Positions 1 to 10,627 of a stretch of DNA of 42,937 bases are shown in pieces. Made by a program: the position numbers and the translations under genes. The stretch is from NCBI RefSeq assembly GCF_000420525.1, contig NZ_ATVC01000015.1, positions 1 to 42,937 on the forward strand, written 5' to 3'. How positions within the stretch are numbered: the first letter of the stretch is position 1; every line of letters begins with the position of its first letter. A model generated the notes under the pieces. That model searched no databases, had not been told where the DNA came from, and saw nothing but the letters and a program-made list of their open reading frames with translations. Origin of the DNA: Aquaspirillum serpens DSM 68 (GTDB lineage: Bacteria > Pseudomonadota > Gammaproteobacteria > Burkholderiales > Aquaspirillaceae).

Positions 1-29
1 GTGTCAAATACCCTGCGCCCTTGTTTCAT
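1..29 (-). CDS. start of an unidentified gene leaving the left edge (partial)
   Basis: On the reverse strand an ATG at 27-29 lies 6 bases after a strong Shine-Dalgarno sequence (GGAGGA) and opens a frame that stays open to the window edge, reading MKQGRRVFD. An alternative ATG sits two codons upstream, directly against the ribosome binding site, and is less likely. It would be the next gene after the DUF4214-like gene in the same direction, about 50 bases downstream. Only nine codons are visible, so no function can be given. Confidence 0.4.
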
Positions 30-80
30 CACCATTCCTCCAAAACCTTCTTCATCCCCCTATCTTACTGTCCGCTGACA

Positions 81-719
81 TTAGACCATTACACCAGTTT
101 GTGCTTGGTTAAGTAGCGACTGCGCCAAGGTTTTTACTTCATTGCTATAGGCAATAAACAACGGTGCCAACTGAGTCGTGTTAATAGCGGCCTCGCTACT
201 GCCAAGAATTTGGCCAAGCTGGGCAGCGAATGGCTGATAGTTGCCGGTGGTCAGATAATTTTGTACCGCGCTTAACTCATCAGCACTCACCAACTGGCTA
301 CCATCGGGCACGCTTTGGGTTGCTGCTAATTGGCTAAGTTTAACTTGTCCTGCCAATTCCAACAGACCAGCGGGGGTTAAGCTGCCGTTGTTTAACTGTG
401 TCAGATAGGGATTGGCTTCTTGGCTATTGGCAACATGGCCGGTGAGGTTGCTATACAGGGTGTGAAATAAGGTGGTGTGGCTGGTGGCAGCGGGAATGAG
501 GTGGGTTAAGACGGCCGCTGCGGCTTGGCTGGCACTATGAGATTGGGTTTGCACATAGTTGACAATGGTATTGACTTCGCTGCTGGTTGGGGCTTGATTA
601 AACCACGCCATCCACAATCCAATGGTTTTAGCGACATCTGAATCCACAGCAAAGCGCGATACTTGTCCCCCGTGATCTAATAACAACGTCCCATTGCTGA
701 CTTGTGCAGTAATTGCCAT
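81..719 (-). CDS. DUF4214-like repeat protein, function unknown
   Basis: A 212-residue protein with no signal peptide or membrane segment. Two segments resemble the DUF4214 pattern (a hydrophobic LY..., then G, then a short helix ending in LNNGSLT and an LxxLA segment): a weak copy at about residues 30-75 (IGLWMAWFNQAPTSSEV) and a better one at about 84-127 (FHTLYSNLTGHVANSQEA, then YLTQLNNGSLTPAGLLELA). DUF4214 units are common in large secreted or surface proteins and resemble phycobilisome-linker folds; their function is poorly known. The composition is rich in A, Q, T, S and L with few charges, typical of exported repeat proteins. It starts 25 bases downstream of a single-domain response regulator in the same direction, so co-transcription is likely. 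The family call rests on pattern recall and the function is unknown. Confidence 0.6.
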   Translation of the reverse strand: MAITAQVSNGTLLLDHGGQVSRFAVDSDVAKTIGLWMAWFNQAPTSSEVNTIVNYVQTQSHSASQAAAAVLTHLIPAATSHTTLFHTLYSNLTGHVANSQEANPYLTQLNNGSLTPAGLLELAGQVKLSQLAATQSVPDGSQLVSADELSAVQNYLTTGNYQPFAAQLGQILGSSEAAINTTQLAPLFIAYSNEVKTLAQSLLNQAQTGVMV

Positions 720-744
720 GACCGATTGCCTTTCTGTTGGCGGA

Positions 745-1179
745 TTAAGCAGACAACACCCGGCCAGGAAGGCGCACGGTTTGCATCCAATAGTGTTTCA
801 AGTGATGCATCGCATCGACAAACACCGTCATATCACTGGGTTTGGTGACATAGCCGGCAGCACCAAGGCGATAGACATCCAAGACATCTCGCTCGGCATC
901 CGAGGTGGTCAACACCACCACTGGAATTTGACTCCACCTCGGATGATGTTTCACGGTTTTTAAAAACTCTTTGCCATCCATCCTCGGCATATTCAAATCT
1001 AACAAAATCAGATCGGGCAGGGCGACAGGATGTTGTTCGAGGTATTGCACCGCATCTAAGCCATCACAAGCGTGATGGAGTGAGACGGGTAATTCCCCAT
1101 TATTTAAAGCAAAGCGGATTAAGTGCATATCCGCTAGCTCATCCTCAACCAACATAATATTTAGGGCAGAAACAGGCAT
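745..1179 (-). CDS. single-domain CheY-like response regulator (Rcp1 type)
   Basis: A 144-residue stand-alone receiver domain. The acidic pair is E12/D13 (LVEDE), the phosphoacceptor is Asp61 (LLDLNMPRMDGKEF), the Thr of the switch is in VVLTTSD (about 91-92) and the conserved lysine is Lys113 (VTKPSD). There is no output domain. The spacing and the text ILLDLNMPRMDGKEFL resemble regulators that pair with bacteriophytochromes or hybrid kinases (Rcp1/CheY-like), and the signal probably passes by protein contact. It lies 25 bases after holA and 25 bases before the DUF4214-like gene, all on the reverse strand. No cognate kinase is visible nearby. The receiver fold is certain; the partner is unknown. 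Confidence 0.9.
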   Translation of the reverse strand: MPVSALNIMLVEDELADMHLIRFALNNGELPVSLHHACDGLDAVQYLEQHPVALPDLILLDLNMPRMDGKEFLKTVKHHPRWSQIPVVVLTTSDAERDVLDVYRLGAAGYVTKPSDMTVFVDAMHHLKHYWMQTVRLPGRVLSA

Positions 1180-1203
1180 AGTGATTCCAACTTTTTGTGC
1201 GCG

Positions 1204-2214
1204 CTATGATTTGCATAGCATACGCAGCATATTTTGCAATAAACCCCACGGTTCCCCTGCTTCCGCCCCTTTGATACAACGATCAATCCGTGCACATTCA
1301 CTCAAAGCATTGAGCAACTGTGGACGTGATAGCCGGCGCAAAGCAGGTTCAATCCAACGTTGACGTGCCCCCCACACTCGGAATTCACGCAACAACTCAT
1401 TCATGGATCGGCCTTGTTGCCGACCATCGCTCACCCGAATTAGGGTGCGCAGCTCTTCTGCCAACGACCACAACACCAACACTGGGCTTTCGCCCTCTGC
1501 CGCTAAACCATGCAACATACGCAAGGTTCGGGCGGTATCGCCTGCCAGCCAAGCTTCTGACAAGGCAAACACATCAAACCGCGCTACATTGGCTACCGCC
1601 GCTTGCACCTCGGGCAAATCCAGTTCGCCGGCAGGATAGAGCAACGCTAATTTGTCGATTTCTTGTCGTGCTGCGAGTAAATTTCCCTCGACACGATCGA
1701 CAAAAAACGCCAACGCTTCAGGGGTCATGCTGTGTTGTTGTGCTGCCAGCCGACGACGAATCCATTGTGGCAATTCGCGGCGGTCGATGGGCTGTGCTGC
1801 CAACACCACACCCTGTTTTTCTAGTGCGCTAAACCACTTGCTTTGTTGTTGAGCACGCTCTAGGCGAGGCAACAAAATCAGGACCAACGTATCAACAGGA
1901 AGCTGTTGGGCCAAGCGTTGTAGTGCCTCAGCGCCTTCGGTGCCGGGCTTGCCAGAGGGAATACGCAATTCAAGCAATTTACGGCTGGCAAACAACGACA
2001 CACTCATCGCGGCTTCAAACAGATACGACCAATCAAAATGGCCCTCAACTGTCAAAACTTCGCGTTCTTCAAAACCCTGTTGCCGCGCGACAGTGCGTAG
2101 CACATCGGCAGCTTCGAGCGCGAGCAAGGTTTCCTCACCGTGGATTACGTACAACGGGGCAAGGCCTTGCTTGGATAAGGCAGTATTGAGCTCGTCAATC
2201 TTCAACTGTGGCAT
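1204..2214 (-). CDS. holA: DNA polymerase III subunit delta
   Basis: A 336-residue protein with the arrangement of the clamp-loader delta subunit: an N-terminal segment PLYVIHGEETLLALEAADVLR (about residues 20-40) that corresponds to the degenerate nucleotide-binding fold, a central segment with FVDRVEGNLLAARQEIDKLALLY (about 166-188), and a helical C-terminal collar domain with QLLNALSECARIDRCIKG. It opens the beta clamp during loader cycles at the replication fork. The start codon shares one base with the lptE stop (TAATG), indicating translational coupling in the conserved leuS-lptE-holA order. Confidence 0.95.
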   Translation of the reverse strand: MPQLKIDELNTALSKQGLAPLYVIHGEETLLALEAADVLRTVARQQGFEEREVLTVEGHFDWSYLFEAAMSVSLFASRKLLELRIPSGKPGTEGAEALQRLAQQLPVDTLVLILLPRLERAQQQSKWFSALEKQGVVLAAQPIDRRELPQWIRRRLAAQQHSMTPEALAFFVDRVEGNLLAARQEIDKLALLYPAGELDLPEVQAAVANVARFDVFALSEAWLAGDTARTLRMLHGLAAEGESPVLVLWSLAEELRTLIRVSDGRQQGRSMNELLREFRVWGARQRWIEPALRRLSRPQLLNALSECARIDRCIKGAEAGEPWGLLQNMLRMLCKS

Positions 2215-2726
2215 TAAGGACGACTCACCGCTTTCACCGCCGGCAACCGATACATTAACAGCGTGGTCGCTTCTTCTCGCATCATGCGCCAGACCAATTG
2301 TTCTTCTTGTTCCTTACCCAACACTGAACTATCGCTATACGGAAAATCGCGCCGCACCCATACCGTGACGGGCTCGCCAAACGCTTGGTTATTTTTCTTG
2401 AGCTGCACGCTGACGCGATATGTCAGCTGATATTCGTTGACACGACCGGCGCGGTTTAAGGTCAGTAAGTCTTTTGCTTGTTGTTCTGACAACACGCTTA
2501 AGACGGTATCTGCTGCCCGTACATCACTCATCACGCTCACGCCTTTTTGCAAAGACAGTGAGCGGCTGAGTAGGGGAGCGATGGCGCTACCACTTGGGTT
2601 TTCAACATACACCGTCGAAAACGGTAAGGCAGGGCCAACTTGGCCTTGGCCACGCAAGTGGAAGCCACAGGCCGACAGCCCTAGCGCCAGCACCGCAGCA
2701 CAAAAGGTGCGAAAAGGGAAAGCCAT
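2214..2726 (-). CDS. lptE: LPS-assembly lipoprotein LptE
   Basis: An outer-membrane lipoprotein that plugs the LptD barrel and helps insert lipopolysaccharide into the outer leaflet. It has a signal peptide ending in a lipobox (LGLSAC) followed by GFHLRGQGQVG, the sequence found at the start of mature LptE proteins. The ATG at 2726 is chosen because GGAG lies at a normal distance upstream; a GTG two codons further upstream would sit too near it. The length (170 residues) is normal. The gene lies between leuS and holA, as in many Proteobacteria, with a one-base overlap with holA and about 40 bases after leuS. Confidence 0.93.
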   Translation of the reverse strand: MAFPFRTFCAAVLALGLSACGFHLRGQGQVGPALPFSTVYVENPSGSAIAPLLSRSLSLQKGVSVMSDVRAADTVLSVLSEQQAKDLLTLNRAGRVNEYQLTYRVSVQLKKNNQAFGEPVTVWVRRDFPYSDSSVLGKEQEEQLVWRMMREEATTLLMYRLPAVKAVSRP

Positions 2727-2767
2727 CGGCACATCACTCCTATGTGTTATTACGCTACTTAAAAAAG

Positions 2768-5398
<2,631 letters not shown>

Positions 5399-5424
5399 CT
5401 AATGGAAAGAAAGAAAATCCAGCG

Positions 5425-5456
5425 ATTATAGCGATTTGCATCCGCTTTTGCGGAAT
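5425..5456 (-). promoter_or_regulatory. probable leuS promoter
   Basis: Reading the reverse strand, a perfect TATAAT lies at 5425-5430, about 38 bases before the leuS ATG. An imperfect -35 (TTCCGC) lies 19-20 bases upstream of it. The call rests mainly on the perfect -10 element and its position. Confidence 0.45.
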
Positions 5457-5644
5457 TGCGCAGCATGCTTTGTTGCGGCGCAAATTGACCTTTCGTGGTT
5501 TGCTCTCTAGATTGGCCACAGGGGGATAAAAATATCGCTACCCCACAGGTAAAACCCGCTCCACAAGAGCGAGGTGAATCAATCGCAATAAAGCCACCCA
5601 TCTCGTTATCCACTTGATGAGGTTGGTTCACGAGGAGAAACACC

Positions 5645-8600
5645 ATGATCCGAGAAACACTCTCTCTGGATGATAAGTACACCGCGCAAACTGGTCAGGT
5701 GTATATGACGGGCATTCAAGCCCTTGTGCGTTTGCCGATGATGCAACGGCAACGCGATCAAGCCGCTGGCTTAAATACCGCTGGTTTTATCAGCGGTTAT
5801 CGTGGCTCTCCACTTGGCAATGTTGACCAAGCGATGGAAAAAGCCGAACCCCACCTCAAACCCCATCATATTCATTTCAAAGCTGGGCTGAATGAAGACT
5901 TAGCCGCCACTGCCGTATGGGGCACACAACAGGTTAATCTTTTTCAAGGGGCACAATACGATGGTGTGTTTGCCTTGTGGTATGGCAAAGGCCCCGGTGT
6001 CGATCGTTCCGGCGACGTGCTCAAACATGGCAATGCCGCTGGTAGTAGCCGTTATGGTGGTGTGTTAGTGATTGCAGGTGATGACCATGCGGCAAAATCC
6101 TCCACCTTTCCTCATCAATCCGATCATATTCTCGCTGCCTCAATGATTCCGGTGTTGAATCCAGCAGGGGTGCAAGAGTTTTTAGATTTTGGTCTGCATG
6201 GTTGGGCGATGAGTCGCTATTGTGGCTGTTGGGTTGCCATGAAAGCGATTTCGGATACGGTAGAAAGCTCGGCGGTGGTTGATGTGTCGCCAGAACGCAT
6301 CACTACGCGAATTCCCGAGGATTTTCCGATTCCAGAAGGGGGGCTCAATATCCGCTGGCCGGATCCACCATTAGCACAAGAAGAACGACTGTTACATCAC
6401 CGCCTGTATGCAGCGATGGCCTATGCGCGAACCAATCAACTGAATCGGGTTGTGCTCGACTCGCCCAACCCTCGGCTTGGCATTATCACCAGTGGCAAAA
6501 GCTATCTTGATGTTATGCAGGCCCTCGATGATTTGGGAATTGATGAGCGCCTAGCGGCTGATATTGGGCTACGGATTTTCAAGGTCGGGATGGTGTGGCC
6601 ATTAGAGTCGGAAGGGGTGCGTCATTTTGCTGAAGGGCTGGAAGAAATTTTGGTGGTCGAAGAAAAACGCCAAATCATCGAATACCAGCTAAAAGAGCAG
6701 CTCTATAACTGGCGTGAAGACGTGCGGCCACGGGTGGTCGGAAAGTTTGCCGAAAAGGGTGAATGGGCGTTGCCGCATGGTGATTGGTTGTTGCCAGCGG
6801 CGGGCGAGCTGACTCCTGCGATGATTGCTCGTGCTATCGCCAAGCGTTTAGAAACCATTTTTGATAGCCCGATCATTCATGAACGGCTGAAGTTTTATCA
6901 AGAAAAAGAAGCCCAACTGCAACAAAAACGCGAGGCGATTGCCCGTGTACCGCATTATTGTTCGGGGTGTCCACACAACACCTCGACCAAAGTTCCCGAT
7001 GGCAGCCGTGCCGTGGCAGGGATTGGCTGTCATTACATGGCGACTTGGATTGAGCCGCATACTCAAACCTTTACCCAAATGGGTGGAGAAGGATGCACTT
7101 GGATTGGCCAAGCGCCGTTCACCTCAGAGCAGCATGTGTTTGCCAACTTAGGGGATGGCACCTATTTCCATTCTGGCCTGATGGCGATTCGGGCTGCGAT
7201 TGCGGCCAAGGTCAATATCACTTACAAAATTTTGTATAACGATGCCGTAGCCATGACGGGTGGTCAGCATGTGGATGGGTATCTTGATGTGCCGATGCTT
7301 ACCCGTCAGCTGGCAGCCGAAGGGGTTAAACGGATTGTGATTACCACCGACGAGCCAGAAAAATACCAAGGGGTGCAAGGCTTGGCGGCTGGGGTGGAAG
7401 TCTTTCATCGGCGTGAGCTTGAGCAGCTACAACAACAGCTGCGTGTGATTGCCGGCACCACCATTTTGATCCATGACCAAACGTGTGCGGCAGAAAAACG
7501 GCGGCGGCGGAAACGCGGCAACTATCCCGATCCCGCTAAACGCGCTTTTATCAATCATCGTGTCTGTGAAGGCTGTGGTGATTGTGGCAAAACTTCGCAG
7601 TGCTTATCTGTGTTGCCGCTGGAAACACCACTAGGACGGAAGCGCACCATTGACCAGTCTTCTTGTAATAAAGATTTCTCTTGTGTGGATGGCTACTGCC
7701 CAAGCTTTGTCACTGTCGAAGGCGGCCAACTGAAAAAGAATGGCCAAAAGAGTCGGCCTAGCTTAAATGATATGCCGCCTCTGCCGTTACCACTTCTTCC
7801 CAGCACTCAGCAGCCCTACGGCATTATGGTCACTGGGGTGGGGGGCACCGGTGTTGTGACCATCGGCCAAATTCTCGGGGTTGCCGCACACTTAGACGGG
7901 CTGGGCATTTCGGTGTTGGATATGGCAGGCTTGGCACAAAAAGGGGGGTCGGTGTGGTCACACATTCGCCTTGCTGATCAACAAGATAAGCTGCACGCGG
8001 TACGGATTGCAGCAGGTGATGCCAATGTGGTGTTAGGTTGCGACTTAGTGGTGACCGCGAGTGCGGAATCATTGGCTAAAATGCGGCGTGGGTTTACCCG
8101 TGGTTTGGTCAATCGCTTTGAAGCCCCAACCAGTGAGTTCACCAAAAACCCCGATGCCCATTTCCCCAGTCAAGCCATGCGGCAAACGTTGGTGGACACC
8201 CTTGGACAAGAATACTATGCCGACCTTGATGCCACCCGCTTGGCCATTGCATTGATGGGCGATTCGCTGGCCACCAATATGTTTATGTTGGGTGTGGCAT
8301 GGCAAAAAGGATTGATTCCAATCAGTGAACAGGCCATGTTACGTGCCATTGAATTGAATGGTGCGGCGGTGGAGTTCAACCGACAGAGCTTCACTTGGGG
8401 CCGCTATGCCGCGCACGATTTGGCTAAAGTGGAAAGTCTCGCCTTTCCTCCTGCTGTGGTAAAAACCTTGCCCTTCCCTCAATCGCTGGCAAAAATGCGT
8501 GAAGCACATGAGGCTTTTTTAACGGCCTATCAAAATCAGGCGCTTGCCAATCGTTACCACCATTGGGTTGAACACGTTCAAGCAGCAGAAGAACGAGTCA

Positions 8601-9142
8601 AACCCGGGTCGCGTCACCTTACCCGCGCTGCGGCTCGCAGTTATTTCAAATTGCTGTCGTATAAAGACGAATATGAAGTGGCGCGCTTGTACACCGATGG
8701 TGAGTTTGTCGCCGAATTGCAGCAACAGTTTGAAGGCGATTTCCACCTGTCGTTCTACTTTGGTACCGGCTATTTGCAAAAATGGCTAGGCGGTGGCAGT
8801 GATAAACCACGTAAATTCCGCTTTGGTTCGTGGGCGTTTTCTGCCCTCAAACTGTTAGCCAAACTGCGTGGCCTGCGTGGTTCTGCGTTAGATGTCTTTG
8901 GTTGGCAAACAGAACGGCGTGTTGAGCGGGGGTTGATCCGCGATTTTGAAGCAACCATGGCAAAGGTTGTGTCTGAACTGAACAGCGATAATCTTGCCCT
9001 CGCTATCGATATCGCCAGCCTGCCGGAGCAAATTCGTGGTTTTGGTCATGTCAAAGAAGCCGCCCTCCACAAGGTCAGACAACAAGAGCAAACGCTGTTT
9101 GCTCAGTGGCGCCAACAAACAACGGAGAATCGCGCCGCATAG
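5645..9142 (+). CDS. indolepyruvate ferredoxin oxidoreductase, fused alpha-gamma type
   Basis: A 1165-residue thiamine-diphosphate enzyme expected to decarboxylate aryl pyruvates such as indolepyruvate to aryl-acetyl-CoA, with electrons passed to iron-sulfur clusters. In order: an N-terminal pyruvate-oxidoreductase-like domain (FISGYRGSPLGNVDQAM, about 48-64); a ThDP-binding domain with YCSGCPHNTST near 436 and GIGCHYMATW; a cysteine cluster CEGCGDCGKTSQC near 641 and CNKDFSCVDGYCPSF near 674; a gamma-type domain starting GIMVTGVGGTGVVTIGQIL near 726; and a C-terminal family-specific extension. Single-chain enzymes of this size occur in aerobic Proteobacteria, unlike the two-subunit archaeal IorAB. 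The start has a strong ribosome binding site (GAGGAGA). The gene stands alone, divergent from leuS, and ends at a hairpin terminator. Substrate preference cannot be read from sequence. Confidence 0.93.
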   Translation: MIRETLSLDDKYTAQTGQVYMTGIQALVRLPMMQRQRDQAAGLNTAGFISGYRGSPLGNVDQAMEKAEPHLKPHHIHFKAGLNEDLAATAVWGTQQVNLFQGAQYDGVFALWYGKGPGVDRSGDVLKHGNAAGSSRYGGVLVIAGDDHAAKSSTFPHQSDHILAASMIPVLNPAGVQEFLDFGLHGWAMSRYCGCWVAMKAISDTVESSAVVDVSPERITTRIPEDFPIPEGGLNIRWPDPPLAQEERLLHHRLYAAMAYARTNQLNRVVLDSPNPRLGIITSGKSYLDVMQALDDLGIDERLAADIGLRIFKVGMVWPLESEGVRHFAEGLEEILVVEEKRQIIEYQLKEQLYNWREDVRPRVVGKFAEKGEWALPHGDWLLPAAGELTPAMIARAIAKRLETIFDSPIIHERLKFYQEKEAQLQQKREAIARVPHYCSGCPHNTSTKVPDGSRAVAGIGCHYMATWIEPHTQTFTQMGGEGCTWIGQAPFTSEQHVFANLGDGTYFHSGLMAIRAAIAAKVNITYKILYNDAVAMTGGQHVDGYLDVPMLTRQLAAEGVKRIVITTDEPEKYQGVQGLAAGVEVFHRRELEQLQQQLRVIAGTTILIHDQTCAAEKRRRRKRGNYPDPAKRAFINHRVCEGCGDCGKTSQCLSVLPLETPLGRKRTIDQSSCNKDFSCVDGYCPSFVTVEGGQLKKNGQKSRPSLNDMPPLPLPLLPSTQQPYGIMVTGVGGTGVVTIGQILGVAAHLDGLGISVLDMAGLAQKGGSVWSHIRLADQQDKLHAVRIAAGDANVVLGCDLVVTASAESLAKMRRGFTRGLVNRFEAPTSEFTKNPDAHFPSQAMRQTLVDTLGQEYYADLDATRLAIALMGDSLATNMFMLGVAWQKGLIPISEQAMLRAIELNGAAVEFNRQSFTWGRYAAHDLAKVESLAFPPAVVKTLPFPQSLAKMREAHEAFLTAYQNQALANRYHHWVEHVQAAEERVKPGSRHLTRAAARSYFKLLSYKDEYEVARLYTDGEFVAELQQQFEGDFHLSFYFGTGYLQKWLGGGSDKPRKFRFGSWAFSALKLLAKLRGLRGSALDVFGWQTERRVERGLIRDFEATMAKVVSELNSDNLALAIDIASLPEQIRGFGHVKEAALHKVRQQEQTLFAQWRQQTTENRAA

Positions 9143-9169
9143 TTAAAATTTAAACAAAAAATCAATTAT

Positions 9170-9231
9170 GCCGGTTTTTGTGAATTATTCCGTAGTTACT
9201 GCAGGATATTCACAAAGACCGGCTTTATTTT
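9170..9231 (+). terminator. intrinsic terminator after the indolepyruvate oxidoreductase gene
   Basis: Arms at 9170-9185 and 9208-9223 pair over 16 bases (GCCGGTTTTTGTGAAT with ATTCACAAAGACCGGC, one G-U pair) around a 22-base loop, followed by TTTATTTT. It lies 28 bases after the stop codon. Confidence 0.8.
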
Positions 9232-9279
9232 CAAAAATTGGTATTGCGTTTCTGGTGTAATTTGCCCACCATGCATCAT

Positions 9280-9298
9280 CACAGTTTGCTAAACTGTG
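9280..9298. promoter_or_regulatory. perfect palindrome, candidate operator upstream of the MoaC-like gene
   Basis: CACAGTTT, then GCT, then AAACTGTG: a perfect 8-base inverted repeat with a 3-base centre. It is not followed by a T-run, so an operator is more likely than a terminator. The binding protein is unknown. Confidence 0.5.
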
Positions 9299-9300
9299 CT

Positions 9301-9364
9301 ATCACGTTTTTCTGACAAAATCATGTTATTGGCGTAACGTGATTCTGATAAAAGAAAACGTGAT
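9301..9364. promoter_or_regulatory. three copies of AACGTGAT upstream of the MoaC-like gene
   Basis: The octamer AACGTGAT occurs at 9336-9343 and 9357-9364 as direct copies 21 bases apart (two helical turns) and in inverse orientation at 9301-9308 (ATCACGTT). Such phased repeats are typical of binding sites for a dimeric regulator. No regulator can be assigned from sequence. Confidence 0.45.
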
Positions 9365-9403
9365 ACTTGTCGATCCTCAGTGCAAATACGGAACCTGATA
9401 CAC

Positions 9404-9844
9404 ATGGGCAGCATCAATACAGAATACGCACAACTCATGCAGCAAACTGCCATTGCTGAAGGTCGGATTGAAATTAGCGCCTCGCTATTGGCTAAGATCG
9501 ATGCGGGAGAAGAAGGATTTGGCGAGTGGCTCAGCCATGCTAGACAAGCAGCCATCGAAGGCGCACGACAAACCGCCCATCTTTTTTCCGAGCCTTCCTA
9601 TCGTAGTTTTATGCGAGTCACGGTAGGTTTTCGCTTTGATCGTGACAATGCCGCCATTATCTGTACGGCAAAGGCAGAAACACGCGGTGGCAATGGGGCA
9701 GATACCGAGGCGCTCAGCGCGGTCAGTGCGGCACTGTTAGCACTCTACACCCATTGCAAAGAAACCAGTGAGGCGTTGCGGATTGCCCATATTCGGCTGT
9801 TAGACGAAACACAACACGACACCCTAGCGGAGCAAACCCCATAA
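9404..9844 (+). CDS. degenerate MoaC-like protein, probably non-catalytic
   Basis: A 146-residue protein that follows the MoaC (cyclic pyranopterin monophosphate synthase) pattern almost end to end: AIAEGRIEISASLLAKI resembles the MoaC N-terminal helix region, WLSHARQAAIEGARQTAHLF matches the ATARIAGIMAAKRTSELIPL helix, and NGADTEALSAVSAALLALY matches TGVEMEALTAVSVAALTIY. IRLLDE matches the IRLLEK strand. Catalytic positions are lost: the LCHP motif is FSEP here, the first Glu of VEMEAL is Asp, the Asp of YDMCKA is Thr, and the Lys of LLEKSGG is Glu. It is therefore probably a pseudo-enzyme or a protein with a new role. A GTG at 9380 would add eight residues; the ATG at 9404 is preferred. The 3' end overlaps the convergent tauE-like gene by 21 bases. 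Confidence 0.65.
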   Translation: MGSINTEYAQLMQQTAIAEGRIEISASLLAKIDAGEEGFGEWLSHARQAAIEGARQTAHLFSEPSYRSFMRVTVGFRFDRDNAAIICTAKAETRGGNGADTEALSAVSAALLALYTHCKETSEALRIAHIRLLDETQHDTLAEQTP

Positions 9845-10627
9845 CATTTCGCTTGCCATCACAATCAAAATCCCAGCAAAGGCTTTCTTTAACTGGGACA
9901 CCGGCAGGGCATGAGCGATTTTGGCACCAATCGGTGCTACCACGGTGGTCACAATACACAGCGTCAACAATGCTGGCAGATAGACAAAACCGACAGAATA
10001 CTCAGGCAAATTAGCCTGTGACCATCCGGCGATCACATACCCAATGGCGCCTGACAACGCAATCGGCCACCCCAAGGCGGCGCTGGTTGCAATCGCTCTT
10101 TGCATGGCGACATTGCACCAGCTCATAAACGGTACGCTCATCGAGCCACCGCCAATCCCAACAAAGCTGGAAATCACCCCAATCACGCCACCAATCGACC
10201 ATAATCCTACGGCACCGGGTAAATCACGTTCTGGCTTCGGTTTGAGGTTTAATAACATCTGCACAGCGATCAGATAGGCATAAAACACAAAGAACCATTT
10301 CAAATCGCGGCTTGGGATAAAACCCGCAATTTGCGAACCCAACAAGGTCCCCAACACCATCGCGGGAGCCATCCGCCGTACGATCGACCAATCGACCGCG
10401 CCATGACGATGATGGGCGCGCACGCTGGCAAAGCTGGTAAACACCATGACGGCTAATGATGTCCCAAGGGCAATATGTTGCACATGATCGTGCAAACCGC
10501 TGGCTTCTAACATCCACACCAGCGCCGGCACAATAATTAAACCACCGCCAACCCCAAGCAAACCGGCAAGAAAACCAGCAACGGCGCCTATTGCCATCAG
10601 CCCCAATAAAATTGATAGTTCAGGCAT
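9824..10627 (-). CDS. TauE/SafE-family sulfite/anion exporter-like membrane protein
   Basis: A 267-residue polytopic membrane protein with about eight hydrophobic segments. It shows the family's internal duplication: the glycine-rich signature occurs as AGFLAGLLGVGGGLIIVPAL (about 17-36) and again as GVISSFVGIGGGSMSVPFM (about 150-168). Family members move sulfite, sulfoacetate or other small sulfur-containing anions, but most are uncharacterised and the substrate cannot be inferred here. The gene overlaps the 3' end of fau by 8 bases, so it is probably the last gene of the zapB-zapA-ssrS-fau transcript, and it converges on the MoaC-like gene. Confidence 0.9.
   Translation of the reverse strand: MPELSILLGLMAIGAVAGFLAGLLGVGGGLIIVPALVWMLEASGLHDHVQHIALGTSLAVMVFTSFASVRAHHRHGAVDWSIVRRMAPAMVLGTLLGSQIAGFIPSRDLKWFFVFYAYLIAVQMLLNLKPKPERDLPGAVGLWSIGGVIGVISSFVGIGGGSMSVPFMSWCNVAMQRAIATSAALGWPIALSGAIGYVIAGWSQANLPEYSVGFVYLPALLTLCIVTTVVAPIGAKIAHALPVSQLKKAFAGILIVMASEMLWGLLR

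Noticed and set aside
5605-5615. TTATCCACT near 5607 as a DnaA box
   Set aside because: A single near-match with no cluster around it; not evidence for an origin there.
9404-9844. Functional MoaC (molybdenum cofactor synthesis)
   Set aside because: The fold pattern fits but the LCHP motif and several active-site residues are replaced, so I list it as MoaC-like only.
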